IMG/VR virus record: IMGVR_UViG_3300037583_000003
Location: 29,183-93,182 of that record
DNA: 64,000 nt
DNA from: a virus
Strand: one strand, 5' to 3'
Shown here: positions 45,528-55,077 of the stretch, one piece after another
Layout: the number at the start of each line of letters is the position of its first letter
Numbering within the stretch: position 1 is the first letter of the stretch
The notes under the pieces: generated by a model
Seen by the model: the letters and a program-made list of their open reading frames with translations, nothing else
What the model was told of the DNA's origin: nothing
Databases searched by the model: none
Translations under genes and position numbers: made by a program

Positions 45528-46784
45528 TTAATCCAACTGTTTATACACAAACAAAGTACACAAAGTAGTAGGAGTACTGCTGAGCGATCCATTTACAGCT
45601 ACTACCTTAAACGTGAATGTGCTACCAACCTTAGCCAAGTACGCGTGTGCTCCAACTACCGAAGACCCTACTGTTGGGAATACTTTAGCCAAAAACAGCC
45701 CAATTGTGTAGTTGTTGTCTGCAGATGTACTAGGTATAAACTCAAAACTAGGTAACGTAGGCATAAAGTCTGTATCAGTAAAGGCAGAGACTACAATACT
45801 ATACTTACCACTCAGTGTTATACTCTGGTCTACCGATAGTACATGTTTACTCACGTAGTGTGAGGCGTAGCTTCTTGTAGTATTCGGTGAAGTACCAGCT
45901 ACAAGCGTACCTTTTACAGACGTGCTAGTACTCTCAGTTATACCATAAGCTGTAACATGGTGCTCTTCGTGTACACCAGCTGACATAGGCCATACCATGT
46001 TACTTACCGTAAACACTTCAGTACTTATGTAGGTGTACTGCCCAACGTAGTCTATATTTAGTATGTTACTAGTCATCATATGGTAGTTGTCTATAGCTGG
46101 GCTGTATGCCTGATCTGCTCCACCATAAGTTAGCACTTTGTTATTTGTTATATCCTGCCCATTTACCGTTATACCATCCGCTAGCGTTATATCATTAGAG
46201 TTTGGAGTTCCTGCTGCAATAATTGCTGTATTAGCACTAGAGTACTCTACGTCAAACCACGTGATAAGTACCCTTAACCCACTACGTATACTGTGCAGGT
46301 AACTGGCTGTACTCTCACTTAGATCAAAACCTATGTACATTCCTATGTAGGGTGCTGTTAGTCCTGCTATGCACACACTTTGCCCTATAGCCGTAATGTT
46401 GGCAGATGTTGTGCCATTTGCTCCACCATAGGTTACAGCTTTACCAGATAGAGTGAGAGAACCTCCTAGAGATGGCTTGTACAATGATACAGTCAGTGGT
46501 CTGTTACCTTTGGCTGTGTAACTAGCAGTAGACAGCCCAGGTATTGCTGTAAACTTCCTTGGGTAATCTATTTGTCCAAACAGTGGGTCGTTGTCTAGTG
46601 AATCGTTACCTAGTGTAGCCTCAAACGTACTGTGTACAGATATCTTGTTACCCACTGTGCTGTTGAAAGCACTACTGTTAAGTAGACTGGTAGTACGAAG
46701 TGAAGCCTTATCAACGTTAGTAGTAGTAAAGTGCATAATACCATCACCTTTAGTACTGCTATATGAATCTATTAACGCACTCAT
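45528..46784 (-). CDS. Virion or tail protein, beta-rich (418 aa)
   Basis: A 418-residue Ser/Thr/Gly/Val-rich protein with alternating short beta strands throughout, typical of a head decoration or tail spike subdomain. No enzymatic motif or signal peptide. Its ATG lies in an overlap with the stop of the 614-aa gene, so the two are translationally linked and probably part of the same structure. Not recognised by family. Confidence 0.6.
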   Translation of the reverse strand: MSALIDSYSSTKGDGIMHFTTTNVDKASLRTTSLLNSSAFNSTVGNKISVHSTFEATLGNDSLDNDPLFGQIDYPRKFTAIPGLSTASYTAKGNRPLTVSLYKPSLGGSLTLSGKAVTYGGANGTTSANITAIGQSVCIAGLTAPYIGMYIGFDLSESTASYLHSIRSGLRVLITWFDVEYSSANTAIIAAGTPNSNDITLADGITVNGQDITNNKVLTYGGADQAYSPAIDNYHMMTSNILNIDYVGQYTYISTEVFTVSNMVWPMSAGVHEEHHVTAYGITESTSTSVKGTLVAGTSPNTTRSYASHYVSKHVLSVDQSITLSGKYSIVVSAFTDTDFMPTLPSFEFIPSTSADNNYTIGLFLAKVFPTVGSSVVGAHAYLAKVGSTFTFKVVAVNGSLSSTPTTLCTLFVYKQLD

Positions 46785-48625
46785 CTTATGTATATACCTC
46801 CGTTATCTAGGTCTATCTTCATCTTATACGTAGTACCATTCCAGGATGAGTCGTATATTACACCAGCTGTAACAGCACCTAGGTTTGCACTTAACGCACT
46901 AAGAGACCCTGTAACTATACTGCCTCCATCTATCTTTGTTGTACTGCCGTCATTTATAGCAGTTACTACATCTTGTGCTGATGCACCTAACGTAGGTACG
47001 TCTGTTAAGTTACTAAAGCTAACTACACCATTGAAACTAACTTGTGGAGTAGTACCACTAGCATCTATAGTGAATGGAGCTACTTGCCCTGTTTGAGCAC
47101 TGTTAGTAAACTTAAACTTCTCTGCATCAATCCAAAACTCACTATCATACGGGTCTGCTTCTGTACCTACACCACCAGTTAATAACGAAGTTAGTCCGAA
47201 CGAACTACTGTAGTATGTCCCATTAATACCTATAGTAGAATCGTAAGCAAACTTACTTTCAACTGTAGCCACACCGTTAGTTATATCTGCGGTTAACGTC
47301 TGCATTAGATTACTATCACCACTAACCCTAGCTATAACTTCAGCACCTAAATCATTTGTAATTTGATTAACATCCCCAGTAAGAGATACATCCAGGTTTG
47401 TCACGTTCTGTGCTATAGCAACTATCCTCTTGTCGGAGGAGTCTACCCAAGAAGTTCCATCCCATACGAACAGTAGGTCATCGTTACTGCTATCGAACCA
47501 TAGGTCACCTTCCCCTTCTGCTACAGGTGGTGTACTTTGCTTAAACGTAGTTATCTTACCATCAGCTAGTGCATAAGCGTTTAACGCTTCCTCATAGGCT
47601 GCTTGTGCTACTTGATCTACAATTAAAGCCCAAGTATAACCTTCTGTGTCTGTACTAAAGGGTGACGTAGAATCAACAGCAACCTTTAGGAACTTGTAAC
47701 TAGCTATGTACGATTTTGTTCCGTTACTATTAGTCGTATACTGTACGTAAACGTCACCTACTTTAGCTTTTCTAACTAAGTCATTACCAGCAGCAGTGTC
47801 TGCTGCTTTCCACGTAACATACGGTTCTGCTGTCTGCACTAACTCTGCTTGTGAGGAACTGCTTGCGTTTACTATAACTACATGCTCTCCAGTAATTGTA
47901 TCCTGTATACCATCAATAGCCCCTAAACCAGCCAGCAATCCTGTACCATCGGGTAGTCCATCAGAGCCTAGGCCTACATAAGTATTTAAGTTGTGTGTTA
48001 CATCTGCTGTAGCTCCTAGTCCAGTGATTGGATCACCTATAACGCTAGACAAAGCTTCCACAGATATAGCATTAGCATTAGAGGTATTCACTACAGCTTG
48101 TTGCAATTGCAGTATCCTGGAGCTAATCTCACCACCCGTGGTAGACGCTGTAACGTAATCAGCTACTATTGTAGTTACTCCACTTTCAGTTACACTTACG
48201 TTATTGAGGTTAGTTATGTTACCCTCGTTATCATTTACACGCCCATTCAACTGCTGTAGTCTAGTAGCTATAATACCTTCTATAGTAGTCTCTATGTTTA
48301 TAAGCTCCGCATAACTATTCTTAGCTATTTGTACTTCGTCTATTGCGGTTACTACACTATTCTTTAGTGATTCTACGTCAAGTAAACTAGTGCCTAGTGA
48401 ACTAACCATTACCTCATCTATCAAACCTAGCAACCAAGGTGGGGCATCATCAGCTGACACACTAGCGTATAGGTTATCACCTACTACCGTGTACTCTTGC
48501 TTGGACACCTCAACAGCTAGTTCACTAGGTACATCGGTAACAATAGAAGGATCTGCTTTAACCTCAACTACAGCTACTGGTGTTACATTTACTTCAGGAG
48601 AAGCTTCAATAGCTGTATCAGTCAA
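46781..48625 (-). CDS. Tail-fibre-like structural protein (614 aa)
   Basis: A 614-residue elongated protein. An N-terminal acidic Val-rich segment is followed by a long coiled-coil with repeated Asn-Asn-Leu turns, a small domain GEGDLWFDSSNDDLLFVW-DGTSW that is common in phage tip/fibre proteins, more coiled-coil, and a C-terminal beta segment seen in lambda J-like/DUF1983 central fibres (FKFTNS, FTIDASG, VVSFSNL, KMKIDLDNGGIYIR). It may form a head or tail fibre. It overlaps the 120-aa gene by 8 nt and the 418-aa gene by 4 nt. Confidence 0.72.
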   Translation of the reverse strand: MTDTAIEASPEVNVTPVAVVEVKADPSIVTDVPSELAVEVSKQEYTVVGDNLYASVSADDAPPWLLGLIDEVMVSSLGTSLLDVESLKNSVVTAIDEVQIAKNSYAELINIETTIEGIIATRLQQLNGRVNDNEGNITNLNNVSVTESGVTTIVADYVTASTTGGEISSRILQLQQAVVNTSNANAISVEALSSVIGDPITGLGATADVTHNLNTYVGLGSDGLPDGTGLLAGLGAIDGIQDTITGEHVVIVNASSSSQAELVQTAEPYVTWKAADTAAGNDLVRKAKVGDVYVQYTTNSNGTKSYIASYKFLKVAVDSTSPFSTDTEGYTWALIVDQVAQAAYEEALNAYALADGKITTFKQSTPPVAEGEGDLWFDSSNDDLLFVWDGTSWVDSSDKRIVAIAQNVTNLDVSLTGDVNQITNDLGAEVIARVSGDSNLMQTLTADITNGVATVESKFAYDSTIGINGTYYSSSFGLTSLLTGGVGTEADPYDSEFWIDAEKFKFTNSAQTGQVAPFTIDASGTTPQVSFNGVVSFSNLTDVPTLGASAQDVVTAINDGSTTKIDGGSIVTGSLSALSANLGAVTAGVIYDSSWNGTTYKMKIDLDNGGIYIR

Positions 48626-48980
48626 CGTACACCTCCTCTACCTTAAACAGGAAGTTACCACTGTTCACAGTAACACAGTCAACTACGATCTTATACAGTG
48701 GTCTACTGTAGTACCTATCAGCTTTAGACCCTTTATCTACTTCTAGTCCAGCTAGTTCAGCTTCTGTTAACGTAAGCTCTACCTTACCACTTAGTAAGTC
48801 TATAGCAACCATAGGCTTAGTGAGTACTTCTGAGCTATCACTTAGTAATAGTAACGACATAGTGAACGTGTCACCAGCTACTATTTCCATAGGTAGTGTA
48901 GAGTCATTCTGTTTGATTACAAACGTATACACGTTGTCTCTACCCCTAGTCAGAGTAAACTTATTTAGATTACAGCTCAT
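48618..48980 (-). CDS. Small structural protein, BppU-like N-terminal adaptor (120 aa)
   Basis: A 120-residue beta-sandwich-like protein: RGRDNVYTFVIKQ, then MEIVAGDTFTMSLLLLSDSS, LLSGKVELTLTEAEL and SGNFLFKVEEVYVD. This strand order resembles small adaptor domains of phage baseplate/fibre proteins that bind the fibre encoded next, here the 614-aa protein whose start it overlaps. No exact family named. Confidence 0.6.
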   Translation of the reverse strand: MSCNLNKFTLTRGRDNVYTFVIKQNDSTLPMEIVAGDTFTMSLLLLSDSSEVLTKPMVAIDLLSGKVELTLTEAELAGLEVDKGSKADRYYSRPLYKIVVDCVTVNSGNFLFKVEEVYVD

Positions 48981-49037
48981 GTTACACCTCAGTAGTTATA
49001 GTGAAAGACTCACCTTAGTAAGCCTTTCGTATACCCA

Positions 49038-49541
49038 CTATCGTACGTAGGAGATTGTGTAACGTCTACGCATTACACTCTTATTGAGCCCAGTCTTATG
49101 ATCTACTAAGTGTTGCAAGATCATAATCTCTTTAAGGGTGTCTATGTGTCCTTGCATAACAGAAACAGGGATGTTCAACGGTAGTACCACTGTACCTAAG
49201 TCGAAGTACAAGTTACCACAACTTGGCTCACAAGTAGTTGTCATTGTATTCATTGTAGGGTCGTTATCTGTAATTTCCACTACAACAGTAGTCCTAGCTG
49301 CTTTCTCTGCAATCCTAGCTCGTTCACGTATAGTACGCTTAACCTTAGCTGCTTTGTTGTCCTGAGCTTTGAATAACGCAGTACCTTCTAAGTTAATATC
49401 AGAGATAGCAACCTCATCTTTGTTTTCTTCAGCTTCGTACTTAGCTTCAATCTTCTCTTTCAATTTAGCAGCACTAATATTGGGTGAGTGTGATATTCCT
49501 AAGTCTTTTGCTTCTTTCTTTAAATCTTTTAAATCTTCCAT
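49038..49541 (-). CDS. Virion-associated protein with N-terminal HeH/SAP-like helix
   Basis: A 167-residue protein. Residues 1-35 form the LKKEAKDLGISHSPNISAAKLKEKI pattern of an HeH/SAP-like helix-extension-helix, often found at the end of capsid or head-completion genes. The middle is charged, and the C-terminal half includes VVEITDNDPTMNT and a Cys pair (TTCEPSCGN). It lies directly behind the capsid terminator and promoter; N4 gp55 is the positional equivalent. Role inferred: head completion or nucleic acid contact. Confidence 0.6.
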   Translation of the reverse strand: MEDLKDLKKEAKDLGISHSPNISAAKLKEKIEAKYEAEENKDEVAISDINLEGTALFKAQDNKAAKVKRTIRERARIAEKAARTTVVVEITDNDPTMNTMTTTCEPSCGNLYFDLGTVVLPLNIPVSVMQGHIDTLKEIMILQHLVDHKTGLNKSVMRRRYTISYVR

Positions 49542-49583
49542 CGTCTAAGCCTTTATAGGTTATTTAGTTTGTGTTCGTTTTGT

Positions 49584-49595
49584 ATTATATCACCG
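49584..49595 (-). promoter_or_regulatory. Putative late promoter -10 box after the capsid terminator
   Basis: CGGTGATATAAT on the - strand, about 43 nt before the 167-aa gene and just past the capsid terminator. A perfect TATAAT, no clear -35. The place is logical for restarting transcription after termination. Confidence 0.45.
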
Positions 49596-49621
49596 TATAG
49601 GATTTCTTACACCCTTAACGT

Positions 49622-49649
49622 AAAAAGTCCCAGTATTTCTACTAGGACT
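49622..49649 (-). terminator. Intrinsic terminator after the major capsid gene
   Basis: On the - strand AGTCCTAGTA-GAAA-TACTGGGACT makes a 10-bp stem (one G-T pair) with a stable GAAA tetraloop, followed directly by TTTTT. It starts 22 nt after the capsid stop codon. It should end most transcripts after the capsid gene, boosting capsid over downstream virion proteins. Confidence 0.9.
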
Positions 49650-49670
49650 TCTATGGTTTACCTAACTAGC

Positions 49671-50897
49671 TTACTTTTCAGCAGCTACTAAGACTTTTAA
49701 CAGCTTCTCAGGCTCTAAGATAATCCCAGCATAAAACATATTATACGAGAAGAATCCTTGGTTAGCATAAGGGTTATTACGATCAACTTCTTGTGGGGAC
49801 ATAGAGTTGAAAGCGATTTTACCTCTACCTTTAAGACCTAGGGTAGCAAATGCACCTTGAGTCGGGAAAAGGATGGGATGTACATCAAAGTAACTACCAG
49901 CAGTTGAACTAGTACCACGTCCCTCAGTTGCAGCAACGTCTGTACCAAAAGTAGTAAACGCTAAGTTACCGTTGTAACCAACAGGAACTTCTGCACCTTC
50001 ACCAGCGTACACGACTGCTCGTGGAGACTCGATGAAACGTACCTTGTGCAATGAACCAATCTCACCTTCCATCAACGTAGAAGCATTTGCATACTCTTCA
50101 GGTTGCTTGAATGCGAATTGACGCTCATAACTAGTACCACGAGTAATAGTCTCAAGGGTAGCCGTTACAGCTTCACCTACGATAGCACAGTAAGAAGGAG
50201 CAATAGGCTGAGTTCCAACCTTAGTAGAACCTACAACCATCTCTTTATTCTTCTTAGCTCGGTTACGAACCAACTTACGTGATGCTTTACGTATTAGGTC
50301 ATAAGATACCACCCAGTCATCATCTTCAGTACCATCAGCAGCGATACCATCAGCCATTGTTGCCTTACTAGATCCAGTACCAGCGTACTGAACAGTAGGA
50401 GTTTCTAACATGTTCATCTGAATTAAATCTTCATAACGAACGTTAGCCAACTCACCTAACTTCATACGATACTCTACCTGCATCAAGTCTTCAGAGAACA
50501 ACAATACTTCATCAGAATACTTAATCAACTCACCGTAGCGAACCAACTTAGTACTTACTGTGACTTTCTCTAAAGTCTGATGGTTAACGTCACCTGCTCC
50601 TTCGTCTAACTTAGCAGTAAGCAACGAAGCAGACACATCCATAGCTGTACGGTTAGTGATATAGCCTTTTTCCCTGAACTCCTGGTTTGACTCTAACCCT
50701 TTACGATCATAAATATTCAAGATCTTAGAGGTCTTAAACTCTTTACCAGTCTGGTTTAGCATAGATCGCTTATCTGCGAATTGTTGATAAATATTCACTT
50801 CTGTTGCAGCTTTAATACCTGCAATATCGTAGTAGTGAACTTTAGTGTTCTCACCAATTGAAGCGTTAGTGCCTTCATTGTACATTTGAGTAGCCAT
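49671..50897 (-). CDS. Major capsid protein, N4 gp56 family
   Basis: A 408-residue capsid protein of the N4-gp56 family (N4 gp56 is ~401 aa). Visible pattern: an N-terminal segment (NEGTNASIGENTKVHYYD), the spine-helix region with KASRKLVRNRAKKNKE, EGEIGSLHKVRFIESP, the domain with GKGRGKIAFN and NPYANQGFFSYNMFYAGIIL near the end. HK97-like fold expected. It is placed after the scaffold gene with 36 nt between, and before a strong terminator. AAAGGAAAT precedes the ATG. Codon use is cleaner and contains more CGT and GTT than neighbours, as often in highly expressed genes. Confidence 0.95.
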   Translation of the reverse strand: MATQMYNEGTNASIGENTKVHYYDIAGIKAATEVNIYQQFADKRSMLNQTGKEFKTSKILNIYDRKGLESNQEFREKGYITNRTAMDVSASLLTAKLDEGAGDVNHQTLEKVTVSTKLVRYGELIKYSDEVLLFSEDLMQVEYRMKLGELANVRYEDLIQMNMLETPTVQYAGTGSSKATMADGIAADGTEDDDWVVSYDLIRKASRKLVRNRAKKNKEMVVGSTKVGTQPIAPSYCAIVGEAVTATLETITRGTSYERQFAFKQPEEYANASTLMEGEIGSLHKVRFIESPRAVVYAGEGAEVPVGYNGNLAFTTFGTDVAATEGRGTSSTAGSYFDVHPILFPTQGAFATLGLKGRGKIAFNSMSPQEVDRNNPYANQGFFSYNMFYAGIILEPEKLLKVLVAAEK

Positions 50898-50925
50898 GTT
50901 ATTTCCTTTTATCTAATCAGTTTAG

Positions 50926-50943
50926 TTTATACATCATAGACCT
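50926..50943 (-). promoter_or_regulatory. Possible capsid-proximal promoter (AGGT-N8-TATAAA)
   Basis: AGGTCTATGATGTATAAA on the - strand overlaps the scaffold gene end, about 29 nt before the capsid ATG. The -10 is TATAAA; no good -35. It shares the AGGT-spacer-TATAA(T/A) layout of other late gaps. Confidence 0.3.
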
Positions 50944-52148
50944 AACCCTGCAAACCATTCATCGAACCCTTCTTCAGAGTCGTCTGGTAGGTCGTAAGTA
51001 GACTTGCCAGTAGCTGCCGTTTTAGTTGTGACAGCTGCCTTGCGTTTAGCCGAAGCTTTCTTCTTACTTTCCCTAGTCGCTTCTTGAGCTTTTAACTCCT
51101 TAGCTTTAGTATCACTAGCAACCTTGTCAGCTTCTAGTTTATCCTTAGCTTTTTCAGCAACTACTCTTGCAGCTTGTTCGGTCTTTAATAGTCCTTCAGA
51201 GTATTCCCTAGCTGCCATACCATAGTATTCTAGGTCAGACTTGTCATTTCCACCGAAAACTTTTAACTTATCTGCGATAGGTTGTAGTTTCCCATATAGA
51301 CCACTTTTCACATCATTGTGTAACAGTCTAATAGTATCTGGATCTGCACTCATAGTTTCCCATGATTTGTCATCCCACTTACTAGATAAGACAGATTCGG
51401 TAATACCGTACTCTGGGTCATGTTTGATACCTTCAATAATATCTTTAACATCCAGAGCTTTATCGTCTCTACCATACTCCTTGGCTTCATACTTGCTGTC
51501 TTCTGCATCTAAATCGAGAGCATCTACGCCTGTTCTCCTCAGTACCTCTGACATCGCATCTTTGTTACCCTTCAGCACATCAATCATTAAGTTCATATCT
51601 TTTGGTGTTAGCTTCTCAGTTTCCATTGCATCAATGATTTTACGCCAAGGCTTAATCACCTGCATCTTCTTCGTATAGTCCACTGCTTTACCGAAGACTT
51701 CTGGAAACTTCTCCATAATCTCCTCTTCAGTGAACTCGTAGTCAACACCACTAGCTCTAACTTTAATGTTACTTGCTGGTTGTACTTCTTCATCCTTAGT
51801 GTCCGCTTCGTCTTCTGAGCTACCTTCCTCTTCGTTGGTGTCTCCGTCAAGATCACCATCTTCAGTATCAGACTCTGATTCTTCAGCATCCACTTCGTCT
51901 TCTGTAGTACTGGAACTATGGGTAGAGTCCTCTTCAGGTTGTTCTACTGAACCGCTAGATCCTGGACTTTCATCCGCTTCTTCTGTACCTAAGTCATCAT
52001 TAACTTCAGTACCTAAATCTTCACCACTTTCAGCTTCGGTATCTTCTACCTCACTGTTGTTTGACCCTTCTCTTTGCATAGCACTAAATGCTGCATCGTA
52101 CTCAGAGTCACTCATGTCGTATAACTCATCTGCTGTAGGAGCACTCAT
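50934..52148 (-). CDS. Capsid assembly scaffold
   Basis: A 404-residue protein with the scaffold profile: an extremely acidic, disordered N-terminal third (Glu/Asp/Ser runs, residues ~15-125), a folded middle (IKVRASGVDYEFTEEEIMEK onward), a long Lys/Glu/Ala coiled-coil (~310-375) and a basic patch KKASAKRKAAVTTK before an acidic end EEGFDEWFAGLGL. Position directly between the portal group and capsid matches N4 gp57/T7 gp9. It guides capsid assembly and leaves or is removed during maturation. Starts 3 nt after the preceding stop. Confidence 0.85.
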   Translation of the reverse strand: MSAPTADELYDMSDSEYDAAFSAMQREGSNNSEVEDTEAESGEDLGTEVNDDLGTEEADESPGSSGSVEQPEEDSTHSSSTTEDEVDAEESESDTEDGDLDGDTNEEEGSSEDEADTKDEEVQPASNIKVRASGVDYEFTEEEIMEKFPEVFGKAVDYTKKMQVIKPWRKIIDAMETEKLTPKDMNLMIDVLKGNKDAMSEVLRRTGVDALDLDAEDSKYEAKEYGRDDKALDVKDIIEGIKHDPEYGITESVLSSKWDDKSWETMSADPDTIRLLHNDVKSGLYGKLQPIADKLKVFGGNDKSDLEYYGMAAREYSEGLLKTEQAARVVAEKAKDKLEADKVASDTKAKELKAQEATRESKKKASAKRKAAVTTKTAATGKSTYDLPDDSEEGFDEWFAGLGL

Positions 52149-52151
52149 AGG

Positions 52152-52475
52152 TTAACTCCCAGCTGGACTTGCAATAGACTCATCTAAGTCTTCAAATCCT
52201 GTTTCTTCATCGTCTACCTGAGCACCCATAGCATGGATAGTTAACAAGTACTGTTGGAATCCACTGATACCTACTAGTACCTCAAATAACTCGTTACGTG
52301 TACCAGCTTTCTTTACATGAGCCGTTGACAACATACTAGTCACATTAGCTGCTCTATCCCTTAAGTACCCATCTATAATAACTCGCTTAAACGCTGGGTT
52401 ATTATTTAGTGAATCTAAGTCACTTGACATCTGCTTGAAATATTGTGCTTGTTCATCTGCTTCTCGGTTGCTCAT
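52152..52475 (-). CDS. Small head-module protein (107 aa)
   Basis: A 107-residue helical acidic protein (AQYFKQMSSDLDSLNNN; VKKAGTRNELFEVLVGISGFQQYLL) between portal and scaffold genes. It is the first gene behind the best sigma70 promoter of the arm. Similar small genes with unknown role sit at this place in N4-like phages. No family recognised. Confidence 0.6.
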   Translation of the reverse strand: MSNREADEQAQYFKQMSSDLDSLNNNPAFKRVIIDGYLRDRAANVTSMLSTAHVKKAGTRNELFEVLVGISGFQQYLLTIHAMGAQVDDEETGFEDLDESIASPAGS

Positions 52476-52546
52476 ATTCGAGTCCCTTACATTAGTTAAT
52501 TTATTAGTTTGTTACTTTCGTCATAACCCTATCGGTTACATCCCGT

Positions 52547-52576
52547 AGTATAACTAACTACCTATATAGCTGTCAA
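52547..52576 (-). promoter_or_regulatory. Sigma70-type late promoter ahead of scaffold and capsid
   Basis: On the - strand a perfect -35 TTGACA (52571-52576) and -10 TATACT (52547-52552) are separated by 18 nt, with AGGT (52560-52563) 7 nt before the -10. It lies in the 101-nt gap ahead of the 107-aa gene. N4 late genes are known to be read by host sigma70 RNA polymerase helped by N4 SSB; this is the clearest such site in the window. Confidence 0.8.
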
Positions 52577-52837
52577 CTATACCATCATTGATTCAGCTAG
52601 TCCTGCTGGTTGTTGTGGTTGTCCTTGTTGAGCTACTAGCAACTCTATAGCTTGCTGGATAAGTTCAACTGGGATACCTTGCTCCACTAGCTCTTCTGGT
52701 GATGCTCCTTGAAGTAACATATCAGCTACAGCTTCTACTGTTATCTCTGTTCTGCCAGTTGGTTGTCCTGCCATCTTACCAGCTAAACCTTGACCCATAC
52801 CATCCATCATATTAGTATCCTCTACCGTTACTTTCAC
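52577..52837 (-). CDS. Small head-module protein (86 aa)
   Basis: An 86-residue protein with Met/Gly/Gln-rich ends and a central helix pair (VEAVADMLLQGASPEELVEQ, IPVELIQQAIELLV) that resembles UBA-like or scaffold-like helices in phage portal accessory genes. It overlaps the preceding 96-aa gene by 26 nt. Function unknown; structural or assembly role by location. Confidence 0.58.
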   Translation of the reverse strand: MKVTVEDTNMMDGMGQGLAGKMAGQPTGRTEITVEAVADMLLQGASPEELVEQGIPVELIQQAIELLVAQQGQPQQPAGLAESMMV

Positions 52838-53102
52838 TATAACCTTTTAAATCATCTACAGCACCTAACCTCTCAGCTTCTGACAGTCCTTGTAGCTCCT
52901 GTTCTCTACTCATTCTACCTCTTGGTTGCACTAGGCTAGAAGCTAGCCCTTGTGGGGACTCTAGGTCACCGTACTTAGACATAAGTGTTTTAAACCTCTG
53001 CTCTATACCAACCTTCCTAGCATTAGCTTCTAGACTTGCAGCTAATCCATCTTGTCTCTTTCTAGTCAGACCACTAACTACACTCTCATCATACAACCCC
53101 AT
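52812..53102 (-). CDS. Small portal-linked protein (96 aa)
   Basis: A 96-residue charged helical protein (SGLTRKRQDGLAASLEANARKVG; RGRMSREQELQGLSEAERLG). Its start shares 1 nt with the portal stop, so it is coupled to portal synthesis. No family recognised; possibly a portal-scaffold adaptor. Confidence 0.57.
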   Translation of the reverse strand: MGLYDESVVSGLTRKRQDGLAASLEANARKVGIEQRFKTLMSKYGDLESPQGLASSLVQPRGRMSREQELQGLSEAERLGAVDDLKGYSESNGRGY

Positions 53103-55066
53103 TAGTCTAGTACTCCAAGTTGTTCATTAGGTCCACCATACATCTTTTGGAAAGCTAGAGCATCTAGTTCAGTACTCCTCTTCAGTTCAGCTAACTCTAG
53201 CTTCTCTTTATGTGCCATACCTTCATCTTCTTTTATAAAGTTTAGGTCAGCTAAGTCACTATCACTTTCTAGTTTTCTAGCTTTACCTATCTCTACAGCA
53301 GTCTTAGCATCTTTAAGTCTACTATCTGCTTCATCTTCACTAGCTCTTCCCATATTCCTAGCTATCTCAGATGCAAGCTTCTTATTCTCTAGCTCTAGCT
53401 TCTGAATCTCTAACTCTTTAACCTTCTCCTCTAATGGATCTGGTTTACTCTCATAAGACCTCATCCGTTTAGCTTGTTCAGGTAAACCTTTCAAGTCCAT
53501 AATCTCTGCCATTAACTCTCTACGTATCTCAGGGTCTTCACTAGGACCTAATGTTTGTAGTAAGAAACTTAACTCTTGGCTCTTAACATTGTTGTCTTCA
53601 GCAGTAGATACTTGTATAGCTATGTCTATTTGCCCGCTAAGATCATCCCTTCTAATAGGTATGAACTCATCATTAGTAACCCTAACTACTTCCTCATCGC
53701 TAAGGAACTCAGCATTGTAAGCCATCCACTTACGCATAATAGGTTTAATTAAATTCTCAGCTATACTCCTAACTATATTCATACGTCTGGTGGATGTAGC
53801 ATCTAACACTCCTCTCACACCAGTAGCACTGCCAGCTAGTGATCCACCATTAATACCATCACTGAACGATTTAGTAGCTGTGATACTCTCTATCTCGTTA
53901 TTCATCAAACCTAGCATATCGAATGCACTTCTAGGCATTTGGTTATATTGTCCGTACCAGAAGTCAGCAGGAGAACCATTAAACTCAAAGTTCTTACCTG
54001 CTAACCACCTCTTCGTATTAATAGCATCTAGAGCACCTTTCTTAACTCCAACTTGTCCATTGTTAGACTGTGCCATATCATCTATCATTCCACGAATAAT
54101 AGCAGTTTTAATCTTCTGGTTATCCCCTATGAACTCAGCGTTAGCCTCTCCATACAGGTGGAAAGGTATAGCATTAAACGGAGCAGCTACGAAAGGTATA
54201 CCACCTCCAGGGTAAGGGTTAGCTTCCATACGTATAATAGTATCATTGACCCATATACAAACTATAGGTTCAGCTATGCCATCCTCGTTAACATCGTAGT
54301 TACCCCAGTACTCATGTACAATTAACTTCTTACGTGACTTGTCAGAGAATTTAAACTCTGTTGTATCCTCGGAGAAGTAATCAGATGCATTTATATCACC
54401 TGAGTCTTTTACTTTATCTAAATTCTTGTTACGCTTATCTTGTCTAAGTGTAGATAGATCTGATTCATACCTACAAACAACAAACTGAGCTTTATTAATA
54501 TCACCTTGACAAGTAGGATCTACGTAGATGTCTTCGTTTCTACGGATTACTGCTGTAGGATGATTCTTCTTAACTACTATCTCATCTACTTCTTGCATTT
54601 CAAAGTAGTAAGTACCGTTGTCATCAGAGACTACAACCTCTTTCTCTACCTTAGTTACCTCTTCTTGATATTCCCAACCAGTTTGCACAACTACTGTTCC
54701 CTCTATGTCTAGTATCTTAACTGCATTAGTCATAAAGTTAAATCTATCAAACTGTCTAGTGAACTGTGTATTTAATAGAAGTTCATTCTGCCTAGCTGCT
54801 TTAACATCCTCGAAGGTTACAGGACTACACTTTACAATGTCATCAGAACTAACAAACGTAGCTACGATAGTTGCATGTTGCCACTCACTCTGTTTCTTTA
54901 TATCCCTAGATACTATAGAGGATTTACCTACTTCCTCATTACCATAAGGTCTACCATCGTATGCAGCCTTCCACTCTCTAATCTTAGCGTCCTGCTGGAG
55001 CTTAAGGGGTTCTGCTGCTTTTATGTCGGCTTTCAATGCCTGTAACAATTTACCTTTACTTACCAT
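53102..55066 (-). CDS. Portal protein, N4 gp59-like
   Basis: A 654-residue portal protein, shorter than N4 gp59 (~763). Pattern: N-terminal helical entry (ADIKAAEPLKLQQDAKIREW), YDGRPYGNE and SSIVSRDIKKQ typical of podophage portals, a beta region with VRFIW-like EPIVCIWVNDTIIR and NPYPGGGIPFVAAPF, the long wing/crown helices with GSATGVRGVLDATSTRRMNIVR, and a C-terminal coiled-coil barrel (KVKELEIQKLELENKKLASE). It forms the dodecameric DNA channel and, with TerL, drives packaging. Confidence 0.92.
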   Translation of the reverse strand: MVSKGKLLQALKADIKAAEPLKLQQDAKIREWKAAYDGRPYGNEEVGKSSIVSRDIKKQSEWQHATIVATFVSSDDIVKCSPVTFEDVKAARQNELLLNTQFTRQFDRFNFMTNAVKILDIEGTVVVQTGWEYQEEVTKVEKEVVVSDDNGTYYFEMQEVDEIVVKKNHPTAVIRRNEDIYVDPTCQGDINKAQFVVCRYESDLSTLRQDKRNKNLDKVKDSGDINASDYFSEDTTEFKFSDKSRKKLIVHEYWGNYDVNEDGIAEPIVCIWVNDTIIRMEANPYPGGGIPFVAAPFNAIPFHLYGEANAEFIGDNQKIKTAIIRGMIDDMAQSNNGQVGVKKGALDAINTKRWLAGKNFEFNGSPADFWYGQYNQMPRSAFDMLGLMNNEIESITATKSFSDGINGGSLAGSATGVRGVLDATSTRRMNIVRSIAENLIKPIMRKWMAYNAEFLSDEEVVRVTNDEFIPIRRDDLSGQIDIAIQVSTAEDNNVKSQELSFLLQTLGPSEDPEIRRELMAEIMDLKGLPEQAKRMRSYESKPDPLEEKVKELEIQKLELENKKLASEIARNMGRASEDEADSRLKDAKTAVEIGKARKLESDSDLADLNFIKEDEGMAHKEKLELAELKRSTELDALAFQKMYGGPNEQLGVLD

Positions 55067-55077
55067 ATAAGACCTAT